This document shows positions 17,511 to 26,284 of a stretch of 64,000 nucleotides of DNA, one piece after another. Within the stretch, counting starts at the first letter, position 1. The number at the start of each line of letters is the position of its first letter. This DNA is from Glutamicibacter sp. JL.03c (GTDB lineage Bacteria; Actinomycetota; Actinomycetes; Actinomycetales; Micrococcaceae). The position numbers were made by a program, and so were the translations under genes. Under the pieces are notes generated by a model. The model was not told where the DNA came from, ran no database searches, and saw only the letters and a program-made list of their open reading frames with translations. Location: the NCBI RefSeq assembly GCF_025854375.1, contig NZ_CP107575.1, positions 3,410,001-3,474,000 on the forward strand. Reading direction: 5' to 3'.

Positions 17511-18554
17511 TTGATCCCCGTTATTGTGCTCACCGGATACCTCGGCGCGGGCAAAACCAGCTTGCTCAACGGCTTGTTGACCAGGCCCGGAACCCGTGTT
17601 GGCGTGATCATCAATGACATCGGCAAGATCAACGTCGATACCGGCCTGATCACCGGCCAAATTGATGCCGCTGAATCCATCGCCGGAGGCTGCGTCTGCT
17701 GCCTGCCCGACAGCGGCGGACTGGATGATCTGCTGGAAAAGCTGGCCCAGCCAAAGCTCCGCTTGGATGCGATCATTGTTGAGGCCAGCGGCGCTGCCGA
17801 CCCGATCAATGTCGATCGGCTCCTGCGCTACGGCAATGCTCCCGGGGTGCGCCCCGGAGGCATTATCGATGTCATCGACGCGGTGCAGCACGATGATACG
17901 GTGGACACCGCGGCCATGGCGCCTGCCCGCTTCACCGCGGCCAGCCTCGTGGTGGTCAACAAACTGGATATGCTCCCGGAAAAGACGAGGGACGCGACCT
18001 TCGCGCGGATCAGCGACAGGGTCCGCGAGGCGAACCCGCAGGTGGCCATCGTTCCAGCTTCGCACGCCGCCATAGATCCCCAGCTGGTCTTTGATATCGC
18101 CATGGATGAAGATCCGGCAGATGAGCTTCCGCTGGCCGCTGCTTCACGGGCCGAACTTCACCACAGCCATGCCCCACATGCCCACGCAGTGACGGTGCCC
18201 TGCCCCGAGCCGGCAGATCCGGGGGCTCTGCTGGATCTTCTCGAGAACCCGCCGGCAGACGCTTACCGGCTCAAGGGCCACGTGAAATTGCGGACCGGTC
18301 GGGGCGCGCAACGCTTTCTGGTCAACATGGTCGGATGGCAACCACATCTTCAGTTGGCCACACCAGGTTCTGACTCTGCCGATGACGCTCTAGTGGCAGT
18401 TGGTGTGGAGCTAGATGAGCAAAATGTCGGTGACGTTTTGCGTGCTGCGTTGCGGCCTGCGACCACTGAACCATCCTCGCAAGATCTCATCCGCCTTGAG
18501 CGTCGGTTGATTCTCAGCTCTAGGGCCGCCGACGAGGATTCTGAAAGTAGTTGA
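17511..18554 (+). CDS. CobW/COG0523-family GTPase (metal chaperone type)
   Basis: This 347-aa GTPase has the P-loop GYLGAGKTSLLN at residues 8-19, the CxCC metal-binding motif in GGCVCCLPDSGG (about 63-74), VEASGAADP and the G4 motif VVNKLDML (about 146-153). The segment HHSHAPHAH (about 222-230) may be a metal-binding insert, and the C-terminal CobW_C domain includes YRLKGHVKLRTG. These proteins deliver zinc or another metal to client proteins. Translation starts at TTG (17511) with AAAGGAAG upstream, because the upstream ATG frame stops at once. No metal-related neighbours help name the client. Confidence 0.87.
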   Translation: MIPVIVLTGYLGAGKTSLLNGLLTRPGTRVGVIINDIGKINVDTGLITGQIDAAESIAGGCVCCLPDSGGLDDLLEKLAQPKLRLDAIIVEASGAADPINVDRLLRYGNAPGVRPGGIIDVIDAVQHDDTVDTAAMAPARFTAASLVVVNKLDMLPEKTRDATFARISDRVREANPQVAIVPASHAAIDPQLVFDIAMDEDPADELPLAAASRAELHHSHAPHAHAVTVPCPEPADPGALLDLLENPPADAYRLKGHVKLRTGRGAQRFLVNMVGWQPHLQLATPGSDSADDALVAVGVELDEQNVGDVLRAALRPATTEPSSQDLIRLERRLILSSRAADEDSESS

Positions 18555-18674
18555 AACACGGTTTGTAATTAACGCTCGGACCAGCGATTTCAGAATCCGT
18601 GCAATCACTTTGACCGAGGTGGCCGATTGTAATTGTGGGAATGCCACTGCGTAAGTGTTGTTAGTCTTTTCAAA

Positions 18675-18710
18675 GGCCGGCACCTGCCCTACGAGGAACA
18701 GTAGCCGGCC
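18675..18710. terminator. Hairpin next to the allE remnant
   Basis: GGCCGGC (18675-18681) pairs with GCCGGCC (18704-18710). Its position, just downstream of the minus-strand allE remnant, mirrors the terminator after intact allE at 28695-28725, and the sequence GCACCTGCC is shared by both. It probably also ends cobW transcription. Confidence 0.5.
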
Positions 18711-18741
18711 CGTGAATAATCGTGGCGAAGCCGCTTGGAAG

Positions 18742-18816
18742 GCGATCCGGCGGTTCTGGTCCTTGTAGATCAGGTAGCGGAAGTTATCCTAGCCGCCGGC
18801 GTAGCAAGCCTGCAGG
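18742..18816 (-). pseudogene. Decayed 3' fragment of allE (ureidoglycine aminohydrolase)
   Basis: These 75 bases align without gaps to 28759-28833, the last codons of intact allE, with 5 mismatches. Read in the allE frame the remnant gives QACYAGG, a stop (TAG in place of the Pro codon), then DNFRYLIYKDQNRR, against QACYAGGPDNFRYLLYKDQNRQ in the intact gene. The normal stop codon is lost. Weaker similarity continues on both sides. The fragment has the same orientation as intact allE and marks the left edge of a 10-kb accessory block. Confidence 0.85.
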
Positions 18817-18857
18817 TAATTGCCGCGCCTAGTCGTCCGAAATCTGCATGTGTCCGG

Positions 18858-20105
18858 CTAGTCGTCCAATTCTCCATTGGCGAGCCTGGACACGACTTCC
18901 GTGAGCATGTCTACCCCGGCCACAAGATCTTCGTCCCTCGTATACTCGGCTTCGTTGTGGGAAACTCCTTCCACACTGGGCACGAAGAGCATAACCGTCT
19001 TAACTAGGTCCTTCATGTTGGTCGAATCGTGGCCGGCCAAGGTCATGACTGGCTGATGGCTCAGTCCAAGATCAGCTGCAATCTTGGCGCTGAGCTCGAC
19101 TCCCTCAGGTTGGTAGGGAGTTACCGGCCAGGCATGTGAGGTCCTGCGCTCCACTTTGATATTGGCTTCAATTTCGATATCCGCCACGCGCTGGTGGAGC
19201 ATGGCATCGGCATCTCGCAGAGCAGATTCATCCGCACTTCTCAGGTCAAGCAACAGCGACACTCTGCTAGGGACAACAACCGGCGAGTTGGGGTAAACAT
19301 CCAACTGTCCCACCGACGTGTGAACCACGCCAGGGAATGCGTTTGCAATCTCGCGAGCCGCCACTACCAACATTGATGCGCCAAGCAACGCGTCACGGCG
19401 ATCTTGGATGATCGCTGAGCCCGCGTGAGCCTGTTCGCCGTGAACAACGAACTCATATTTGTTCGCAGCCCAGTTGGAATGAACGAGCCCGATAGACACT
19501 CCATCTCGTTCCATCGTGCGACCTTGTTCTACGTGAATTTCTGCGCATGATGCCGCTTTGGGACCTTCCCAACCACTGCGGAAACCATGCTCGTCCAGTG
19601 CCGCACGTACTGTTATTCCACGGCTGTCCGTGACATCCAAGGCATCTTCCAATGGCAACTTGGCGGTATACACGGAAGAGCCCATCATGGACGGCTTAAA
19701 ACGACTGCCCTCCTCGTTAAACCAGTTGACGACGGCGATATTGTATTTTGGCGTAGGCCGTACGTCATTCTCCCAATCAGTCTGCAAACGAAATGCTGCG
19801 TGCGCGGCAGCCAATACTCCAAACGCGCCATCATATTTTCCAGCCGTTGGCTGGGAATCCATGTGTGAACCCACGACCACAAATGGGGCGCCCGGAATGC
19901 TCTCCAATAGACCCCACTCGTTGCCGATCTGGTCATACTTGACTTTCAAACCATGCGACTCAAGAAGCGAACGGAACCAATTGCGTTGCTCTGCGTCGGC
20001 AGGACTGGCTGCTTGCCTGTCGACCCCTCCGTTTCCGGTGGCACCGAACGTGCTCATGGTTTGAAAATCGGACAAAAAGTCTTCTGAACTAGGGGCAATC
20101 CTCAT
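18858..20105 (-). CDS. M20-family Zn amidohydrolase (allantoate amidohydrolase/N-carbamoyl-L-amino acid hydrolase type)
   Basis: This 415-aa M20 metallohydrolase matches the hydantoinase/carbamoylase group. Metal ligands are visible in VVVGSHMDSQPTAGKYDG (His, Asp), NWFNEEGSRF (Glu pair), EIHVEQG (His) and TLAGHDSTNMK (His). Known members hydrolyse allantoate, ureidoglycolate-type compounds or N-carbamoyl amino acids. It is the last gene of a three-gene minus-strand cluster after the DavB-like and DavA-like genes (66-bp gap), so its substrate may be an amide or ureide from that pathway. That link is inference. Codon use is less GC-rich than in the flanks. Confidence 0.85.
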   Translation of the reverse strand: MRIAPSSEDFLSDFQTMSTFGATGNGGVDRQAASPADAEQRNWFRSLLESHGLKVKYDQIGNEWGLLESIPGAPFVVVGSHMDSQPTAGKYDGAFGVLAAAHAAFRLQTDWENDVRPTPKYNIAVVNWFNEEGSRFKPSMMGSSVYTAKLPLEDALDVTDSRGITVRAALDEHGFRSGWEGPKAASCAEIHVEQGRTMERDGVSIGLVHSNWAANKYEFVVHGEQAHAGSAIIQDRRDALLGASMLVVAAREIANAFPGVVHTSVGQLDVYPNSPVVVPSRVSLLLDLRSADESALRDADAMLHQRVADIEIEANIKVERRTSHAWPVTPYQPEGVELSAKIAADLGLSHQPVMTLAGHDSTNMKDLVKTVMLFVPSVEGVSHNEAEYTRDEDLVAGVDMLTEVVSRLANGELDD

Positions 20106-20171
20106 TGCGAATATCCTTTGGCTTCAAAATTGAAAAAGATGTGAAATATCGGCGGGGTCGTCGCAGTGGAC

Positions 20172-21842
20172 CTAAGGTAACTTGATCGGGCCCAATTCCA
20201 CGTAGCGGTCTCCTGGGCCGGGATTGTCCGGGTGGCTAGCGCCACCGAATTGGTTAAGGACTCCCCAGGCAGCGTTGAGTCCGGTGGTCACCGCACCGTC
20301 TGCCCAACCCCCTGTCCATGAAACGTCATCCCCCGCCAGGAAGATCCCTCGATGTTCCGGCGAATGCTGCTCTTGCATAAAATGACTAAACAAGCGTTCT
20401 TGGTAGCGGTAGTGGCCTGGCAGATTGTCGCTGAATGCCCCCATGAAATTTGGGTCGTCTTCCCAAGAGACCGTAATGGGATCTCCCAAAATATGCGAAG
20501 CAATATCGACCCCAGGATAGATCTTGCCCAGCGAATGGAGCATGAGACGTACTCGCTCATTTGCATCGAGCGGCAGCCATTTCAACGCATCGTCGTTCCA
20601 TGTATAAGAAAGACAGATGAGGGCTGGCTGATCAGGACCGTTGTCGAGCAAATACGTCCCTCGTGTCAGCCGGTCAGTCAGCGTCGTAGACATGAGTTCT
20701 CGTCCGGTCTCTGGGTCACGGTCTTTCCAGAACGGACGGTCAACCACCACAAACGTTTTTGATGACTGCATGTAGTGACTGCGTTCAATGGCGGTCCATA
20801 ACCGGTGACTGAATAGACTCTCATCGACATCAATGCGAGCTGAAAGTAGCCAAGATTGGCAGGTAGCGATTACTGCTGGATAGCTGTCCGGCCTACCCCA
20901 GGCATCGGTAACTTCGATGTCTCCTGGCGTTCCGTCGTCATTCCATTTCCTCTTCACTGCCTTCACAGCGCCCCGAGGATGCCCGGCGTGTAGCGAAGCC
21001 AGAGAAGTACCTTCCGGCCAGTGTTCTAAGCTTTCGGGAGCATGTGCCCAAAGACGTTCAGGGACTAGTTGGGCTCCACCAATGATGCGCTGTTGATCCG
21101 CATCTGCATCAACATAGACCACGCGAAGGATTTCCAAGAATGAGTCAGGAAAATTTGTGTCCCACCCTCCAGTTCCAAAACCAACCTGCCCAAACGCTTC
21201 CCGATATTCGAAGGGCAGACTGGAAAAAGCCTTTGATGTAGCGAGGAAACCGGAGAAGGAAAGATCATCGAACTTGGGAACAAGCTGGTTCCACAGGCGT
21301 TTAATCTCCGACAGATCACGATCTCGGATTGCCTGTTGCATCTGCTGGAAATAGGCACGCTCCTGTAGAGCGTCGTCCCACGCCGCGTTTACTTCCTTGA
21401 AGAACTCTGGAAGTTCCTCGACGCTCTCGGCATAGTGCTTCTGACCGCCCAATTCAATCACCGTGCTACCGGATGCCGGTGTCAGCGGGTTGGGGAAGGG
21501 CGAAGTTTCGATTCCGAGCATGTCACTGTAGTGAAAGAACGATGCCCCCGAACGAGGGAATCTCATGCCGCCGAGATCCGCAACTGGTCCGGCCTGTCCG
21601 TCTGGACGTCCTGCGCGCAGTCGACCGCCGAGACGTGAGGACTCGTAAATGACAGGCTTTAATCCGAGCTTCATTAGCTCATAGGCTGCGACTAGTCCTG
21701 ACATTCCCGCTCCGATAACGGCGACCTCTTCACCGTGAAATTCCTTCGGAATCGAACCCAGACCTGCCGGATGGGCAAGATACTCGTCGTAGGGGAAAGG
21801 GAAATCAGGGTTAAGCATGGTGATTGGTGGGGTTAATTTCAT
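20172..21842 (-). CDS. L-amino-acid 2-monooxygenase, DavB (lysine 2-monooxygenase)-like
   Basis: This 556-aa flavoenzyme has a dinucleotide-binding motif EVAVIGAGMSGLVAAYELMK (about residues 33-52) and the second FAD segment ADLGGMRFPRSGASFFHY. Further landmarks are GFGTGGWDTNFPDS and, near the end, GIFLAGDDVSWTGGW and SHPDNPGPGDRY. From memory, the order and wording of these blocks closely follow Pseudomonas DavB, which converts L-lysine plus O2 to 5-aminovaleramide, CO2 and water. Related enzymes act on arginine, phenylalanine or tryptophan, so the substrate is not certain. The nitrilase-type amidase gene immediately upstream is the expected partner. Confidence 0.85.
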   Translation of the reverse strand: MKLTPPITMLNPDFPFPYDEYLAHPAGLGSIPKEFHGEEVAVIGAGMSGLVAAYELMKLGLKPVIYESSRLGGRLRAGRPDGQAGPVADLGGMRFPRSGASFFHYSDMLGIETSPFPNPLTPASGSTVIELGGQKHYAESVEELPEFFKEVNAAWDDALQERAYFQQMQQAIRDRDLSEIKRLWNQLVPKFDDLSFSGFLATSKAFSSLPFEYREAFGQVGFGTGGWDTNFPDSFLEILRVVYVDADADQQRIIGGAQLVPERLWAHAPESLEHWPEGTSLASLHAGHPRGAVKAVKRKWNDDGTPGDIEVTDAWGRPDSYPAVIATCQSWLLSARIDVDESLFSHRLWTAIERSHYMQSSKTFVVVDRPFWKDRDPETGRELMSTTLTDRLTRGTYLLDNGPDQPALICLSYTWNDDALKWLPLDANERVRLMLHSLGKIYPGVDIASHILGDPITVSWEDDPNFMGAFSDNLPGHYRYQERLFSHFMQEQHSPEHRGIFLAGDDVSWTGGWADGAVTTGLNAAWGVLNQFGGASHPDNPGPGDRYVELGPIKLP

Positions 21843-21912
21843 AATTTTCCTTGAAACGTTCGAAGACTTAGATATGGTGTGAAGTTCGCGGCCGTGGCTG
21901 CGTGAAAATTGT

Positions 21913-22740
21913 CTAGTTCGAAGACCGATGCTGGTTTCTGACTACGTCCAGATAGCCCACTTCTGAGCGCGCGTGGGCCAGGGTTCCGCGGTCAATAGTT
22001 GCCTTGAGCAAATTTTCTGAAGCTTCCGAGGCCAGAATGGACTCACCCATCGGGGAAACAATGGTGCTCCTGCCAACAAACTGAGAACCTGCCTGATTGG
22101 CATAGGCAATATAGATCTGGCTCTCAACGGCCCTGGCACGAACCAAGAGCGTCGGTACCAGTGAAGAGTCAAATGCCGTTTGGTTTCCGGGTGTTGCATC
22201 CCTGCTAGGAACCGCTGTCGGTACACACAGTAGTTCGGCCCCAGCGAGGGCGGCAGATCTGACAAATTCTGGGAACTCCACATCGAAACAAATTCCCAGC
22301 GCAACTTTCATGCCTCGAAATTCAACTACCTTTGGGGCAACTGTCGAGGTGGAGAAAAATTTATTCTCTGCCTCGCCAAAGAGATGCATCTTGCGGTACC
22401 TCGCTACTTCATTCCCGTTTCTGTCGAAGAGGGAGGCACAGATGTACTTGTTATCTCCATCAAATTCCACTGTTGACGCAACAAGTCCGATTTGGTGCTT
22501 TGCCGCGATTTCTGCCAAAGTCCGTCTTTGCTCCGCACCGTCGACGGCGTAAACGGTGGATGGTTCATAACCGGGAACAAACAATTCTGGCGTCACTAGC
22601 AATTGCGTTCCTTGCCGTGCTGCTTTGCTTGCCCAGCGGCTCAAGGTCTCCATATTTTTTTCTGGATTTCCGCTGATGCTTGTGGACTGAAGCACCGCAA
22701 TTTGTATGGATGGCGACGGGACCGAGTTTTCTTCTGGCAC
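21913..22740 (-). CDS. Nitrilase-superfamily amidase, DavA (5-aminovaleramidase)-like
   Basis: This carbon-nitrogen hydrolase shows the complete catalytic triad: Glu in LLVTPELFVPGYE, Lys in RYRKMHLFGEAE and Cys in LGICFDVEFPEF. The YRKMHLFGE wording resembles Pseudomonas DavA, which hydrolyses the amide made by DavB. The frame is open from a GTG at 22761; the GTG at 22740 has AGAGG about 6 nt upstream and is my preferred start (275 aa). It leads the minus-strand cluster amidase, monooxygenase, M20 hydrolase and is divergent from a PucR regulator. Confidence 0.83.
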   Translation of the reverse strand: MPEENSVPSPSIQIAVLQSTSISGNPEKNMETLSRWASKAARQGTQLLVTPELFVPGYEPSTVYAVDGAEQRRTLAEIAAKHQIGLVASTVEFDGDNKYICASLFDRNGNEVARYRKMHLFGEAENKFFSTSTVAPKVVEFRGMKVALGICFDVEFPEFVRSAALAGAELLCVPTAVPSRDATPGNQTAFDSSLVPTLLVRARAVESQIYIAYANQAGSQFVGRSTIVSPMGESILASEASENLLKATIDRGTLAHARSEVGYLDVVRNQHRSSN

Positions 22741-22863
22741 CAGATCCTCTTGTCTCTGCACGGCCGACCCTTTCGATTGCGCTGAATATAGTGACTCATC
22801 GATCGTCGCAAGCCAATGGGCGCTCCGACATAGTCTGGATGCGCAAGTATTGGGAGGAGATTT

Positions 22864-22875
22864 GTACGTTCGTAC
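22864..22875. promoter_or_regulatory. Palindromic operator candidate, PucR/amidase divergent promoter
   Basis: GTACG-TT-CGTAC has perfect 5-bp arms between the divergent amidase and PucR genes. The 9-mer TTCGTACAT at 22869-22877 recurs at 24106-24114, upstream of the permease. Confidence 0.55.
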
Positions 22876-22911
22876 ATCACCGGTTCAACATGGATACGGG
22901 ATCATGAATAG

Positions 22912-24072
22912 GTGACTACACAAAATGATCAAGATCCAGAGACCGCCTGGTGCGACGCGTTAGATCGCCTGGCTGGAAACCTCGATCCTTTGGTCGATGG
23001 GTTCCTGGTTCGAATTCTTGCAGATCGTCAGTATGCGCAATCGGAAGTAAGCGTCGAAGACCTGCGCTCAACCAGTGCCCAAAGTTTCCTAGCCATGATC
23101 AAATCGTTGAAGAGCGGCGGCGAAGAAACGTCGGCCTTAGAGTCGTTGGCAGATTCTCTCGGTGCGCGAAGAGCCCGCCAAGGGATCCCCGTCGATAGCC
23201 TAGTTCGCGCAGTGCGCATGGACTTTTCCGTGATCTGGCAAGGGCTGGCTGCTCCTGATTCCGGATTGAGCTCCGATCATCTGGTGAGCAAGGGAGAACT
23301 GGTTTGGCAGACTGTCGATACCTTTGTGGCCAAAGTTCAGGCTCGGTACCTTCGAGAACAAGCCGACCTTGAGCGTGCCGATGTTGACTTGCAGCAGCAC
23401 TATCTATCGCAGCTGTTCAGCATGGCAGAAACAACGAGAACCGACATTCTGCGCATTGCCGGTGCCCTAAGAGTCGACGCCGACTCAGAATTCAGGGTAG
23501 TCGCAATGGGTCGAGAGGAAGGCGCCATAGTGCAGAGGCGTTTGCGCAGCCATCGCCGGCTTGACCGAACCTTCAGCATTCCCCAAGGGCACCACACGCT
23601 ATTCATTCATGAGCTCGCTGACTCCAAAGGTCCGATGGACATTCATGAACGAAACCTCTACGACGGGGTTGCCGTTGCTGTAGCTCCCACAGCGCATGGT
23701 CTCGTGGCGGTAAGAGACGCAAGCATGGCTGCTCGCGAAATCATGAGGGACCTTCCCGTCAACGTCACTGGAGTCTTCACTCTTAAGAACAGGCTGCTCT
23801 CCATCGCACGGCATCGACTTGCCCAGGTAGGGTGCAGTCCTGCAAACGCCACACTCGACGGGCTAGAACGAACCAGTCCCAAGGAACGCGAGAAAATCTT
23901 AGAGACGACCCGGGTCTTCCTAGAGACAGGCAGCCTGGTCGAAACATCAAAGCGTCTTTTTTATCACCGAAACACCATCGTCAACCGCATGTCGGCATTT
24001 GAACGGTACACAGGACTGGATCTCAAGTCACCCCGCGATCTTGCCATTGCTGTGCTCATCCTCTGCGATTGA
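22912..24072 (+). CDS. PucR/CdaR-type transcriptional regulator
   Basis: This 386-aa protein ends in the PucR-type helix-turn-helix: ETTRVFLETGSLVETSKRL, then FYHRNTIVNRMSAFERYTGL and DLKSPRDLAIAVLIL. The middle holds a GGDEF-like/CdaR sensor segment, and the N-terminal 130 residues are helical. PucR proteins typically activate purine, amino-acid or sugar-acid catabolism genes. It starts with GTG at 22912 without an obvious ribosome binding site, because the frame upstream is closed by a stop. Divergence from the DavA-like gene suggests it controls that cluster and the permease downstream. Confidence 0.86.
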   Translation: MTTQNDQDPETAWCDALDRLAGNLDPLVDGFLVRILADRQYAQSEVSVEDLRSTSAQSFLAMIKSLKSGGEETSALESLADSLGARRARQGIPVDSLVRAVRMDFSVIWQGLAAPDSGLSSDHLVSKGELVWQTVDTFVAKVQARYLREQADLERADVDLQQHYLSQLFSMAETTRTDILRIAGALRVDADSEFRVVAMGREEGAIVQRRLRSHRRLDRTFSIPQGHHTLFIHELADSKGPMDIHERNLYDGVAVAVAPTAHGLVAVRDASMAAREIMRDLPVNVTGVFTLKNRLLSIARHRLAQVGCSPANATLDGLERTSPKEREKILETTRVFLETGSLVETSKRLFYHRNTIVNRMSAFERYTGLDLKSPRDLAIAVLILCD

Positions 24073-24105
24073 AGAAGGCGCCTGCTACGGTCCCCGCTTT
24101 GGACT

Positions 24106-24114
24106 TTCGTACAT
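24106..24114. promoter_or_regulatory. Repeat of the PucR-promoter half-site upstream of the permease
   Basis: TTCGTACAT matches 22869-22877 exactly. It lies in the 248-bp gap between the PucR and permease genes. This gap also holds a small hairpin, GCTGGA (24165-24170) with TCCAGC (24181-24186), around an AT-rich loop. Confidence 0.35.
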
Positions 24115-24320
24115 TGGCACAGCTGCTTTTAAGGTCAGTATGCCCATGTTCCCTCAGTGTGTGAGCTGGAAATATTAATGTCCAGCATGAGGCGGGTCAC
24201 ACGATTGCATGCCCCACCCTCCTTGCTCATTTAGCAGCACGCCTGTCTCAGATTTAATCGCTCACTGATGCGTTCAACATCAAAACAGGCAAGCAGGTCC
24301 GCATACCAAAGGAGAATTCC

Positions 24321-25784
24321 GTGGCTTTGAAACCATCAAGCGCATCCCCATCAATCACGCCATCGGGGGACTCAGATGGGATGCAACGTGGACTCAAGAA
24401 TAGACACCTGCAGCTAATCGCTATCGGCGGTGCAATCGGCACAGGCTTATTCATGGGCTCCGGCCGGCTCGTGTCTGTTTCGGGCCCGTCGATAATTTTC
24501 GTCTACGCAATCATCGGCTTCTTCGTCTTCCTTGTCATGCGCATGTTGGGTGAACTATTGCTGTCCAATCTGCATTACAAAACCTTTGGTGATATTGCCA
24601 AAGACTTTCTAGGCCCCTGGGCTGGATTCTTCGTATCTTGGAACTATTGGTTTTCGTGGGTGGTTGCCTGCGTCGCAGATATAACCGCGATCGTTGCCTA
24701 CACTCAGTTTTTCTGGGAAGAAATCCCCGTTTGGATTCCGGCACTGGCTTCAGGCGTCTTGTTGCTAGTGTTGAATTTGCAACCAGTTCGATGGTTTGGC
24801 GAAATGGAATTCTGGTTTGCCATCGTCAAGATCGTCGCGATACTCTCCCTCATTGCGGTGGGCGCGGTACTGATCATCACCGGATTCACCCATGACGGCT
24901 TCCAAGCTTCAATAACGCACCTCTGGGATCAGGGCGGGCTCTTCCCCACCGGACTCAGTGGCTTCGTCCTGGGTTTCCAGATGGGTGTATTCTCATTTAT
25001 CGGCGTGGAACTCGTCGGTACCGCGGCAGCCGAAACGGAGAACCCTCGAAAGAATCTCCCCAAGGCCATCAACTCGATCGTAGTTCGCATTATTGTCTTT
25101 TATGTCCTTTCTCTTACCGTGATCATGAGCATTACACCGTGGACCTCTTTGGAAGCCGGAAAGAGTCCATTTGTTCAGACGTTCCTTCTCGCCGGACTAG
25201 TTCCAGCAGCCCTAGTCATAAACCTCGTTGTACTAAGTTCCGCTGCTTCAAGTGCAAATTCCGGTGTCTACTCCGGAACTCGAATGCTCTTCGCCTTGGC
25301 CAAAGACGGCCACGCCCCAAGTAAGATCGCGCTCACTGATTCACGTGGTGTTCCTCGACGAGCTGTCTTCGCGACTGCTGTTCTGCTGTTCTCTGCGATC
25401 CCGCTGTTGTACGCCGGCGATAACGTAGCGGCGGCCTTCGATTTCGTATCAACTATGTGCGCCACCTTGGTCTTGTTCACCTGGGGTTCGATTGTCTTCA
25501 GCTTCATTGTTTTTCTCAAGAAATACCCACGGCGACATACGGAGTCAAAGTTCCGCGTGCCCTTCGCACGATTGGCTCCTTGGGTTGTTCTGGCGTTCTT
25601 TGCATTCCTCATTTGTGCGTTCTTGTACAGCGACAGCACTCGCTGGGCTACACTCGCTACACCTGTCTGGTTCTTTGTTCTCGCTGCATTCTGGCAGGTG
25701 CGTAAACGATCGCTGCTGCGCGAGGGAAGGCCGCTAACCGGCGCGATCTCTGCCCTGCCCCACCCTCTAGATAGGGAAAACTAG
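24321..25784 (+). CDS. AAT-family amino acid permease
   Basis: This 487-aa transporter has twelve predicted membrane segments and the family start GLKNRHLQLIAIGGAIGTGL and FMGSGRLVSVSGPSI, followed by FVLGFQMGVFSFIGVELVGT and AAETENPRKNLPKAINSIV, both hallmarks of the amino acid transporter (CycA/GabP-like) family. It starts with GTG at 24321 with AAAGGAG 6 nt upstream. It follows the PucR gene in the same direction and shares a promoter 9-mer with it, so it probably imports the substrate of the DavBA-like pathway. The actual amino acid is not deducible. Confidence 0.87.
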   Translation: MALKPSSASPSITPSGDSDGMQRGLKNRHLQLIAIGGAIGTGLFMGSGRLVSVSGPSIIFVYAIIGFFVFLVMRMLGELLLSNLHYKTFGDIAKDFLGPWAGFFVSWNYWFSWVVACVADITAIVAYTQFFWEEIPVWIPALASGVLLLVLNLQPVRWFGEMEFWFAIVKIVAILSLIAVGAVLIITGFTHDGFQASITHLWDQGGLFPTGLSGFVLGFQMGVFSFIGVELVGTAAAETENPRKNLPKAINSIVVRIIVFYVLSLTVIMSITPWTSLEAGKSPFVQTFLLAGLVPAALVINLVVLSSAASSANSGVYSGTRMLFALAKDGHAPSKIALTDSRGVPRRAVFATAVLLFSAIPLLYAGDNVAAAFDFVSTMCATLVLFTWGSIVFSFIVFLKKYPRRHTESKFRVPFARLAPWVVLAFFAFLICAFLYSDSTRWATLATPVWFFVLAAFWQVRKRSLLREGRPLTGAISALPHPLDREN

Positions 25785-26284
25785 CGCGCATGGCAAGCCA
25801 GACTGATTGTTCATAAGCACGTTGGTCTGGCTCTTTAGAGGCTCGGACTGTCAGTTTCGAATATCGCCAAAGTCGTGGAACATTACAAACTGAAGTAAGA
25901 GCACGGAACTGAACTAATCCTGTCGGCCCCGCTCACAATTTCTCATGGCGCCGGGGCTGACCTTTGTCTCAACAGCAACAGCCACCTCTGGCTCACCGGG
26001 CCAGAGTACTCCATGCACTGCACCGGTGAAGTTATCTGAGGCTCAGGCAATTGGACTACTTTCGCCCGTGTCGCGCGCTGCATTGCGCTATAGCTGCTCT
26101 ATGAGCTTGTCTTTCCCCACGTTCCCGACCGATGTTCTTGGACCTGTGGGAGGTGCATTAGTGGATTGAGATTTCTACCAGTACCGGCGGAGGCATCCCA
26201 GTCCATTAGTAGTTCCATCGGTCCGTCCTACAAAGTCGCTTTTCACCCGTACGCCGGCGAAGAACGACTTTGTAGGACTGACAC
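25785..26284. other. 500-bp gene-poor region with gene debris
   Basis: No convincing intact gene. A short frame at 25861-25902 ends in NIAKVVEHYKLK and then a stop, which looks like the end of a lost gene. The plus-strand frame at 25945-26169 has unusual composition and no homolog I recognise. A perfect inverted repeat lies at 26225-26278. The region looks like decayed DNA inside the accessory block. Confidence 0.45.
26225..26278. repeat. Perfect 14-bp inverted repeat
   Basis: GTCCTACAAAGTCG (26225-26238) and CGACTTTGTAGGAC (26265-26278) are exact inverted copies 26 bp apart. It may be a terminator for the VOC gene (7 bp past its stop) or the remains of small mobile-element ends. The large loop is unusual for a terminator. 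Confidence 0.6.
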
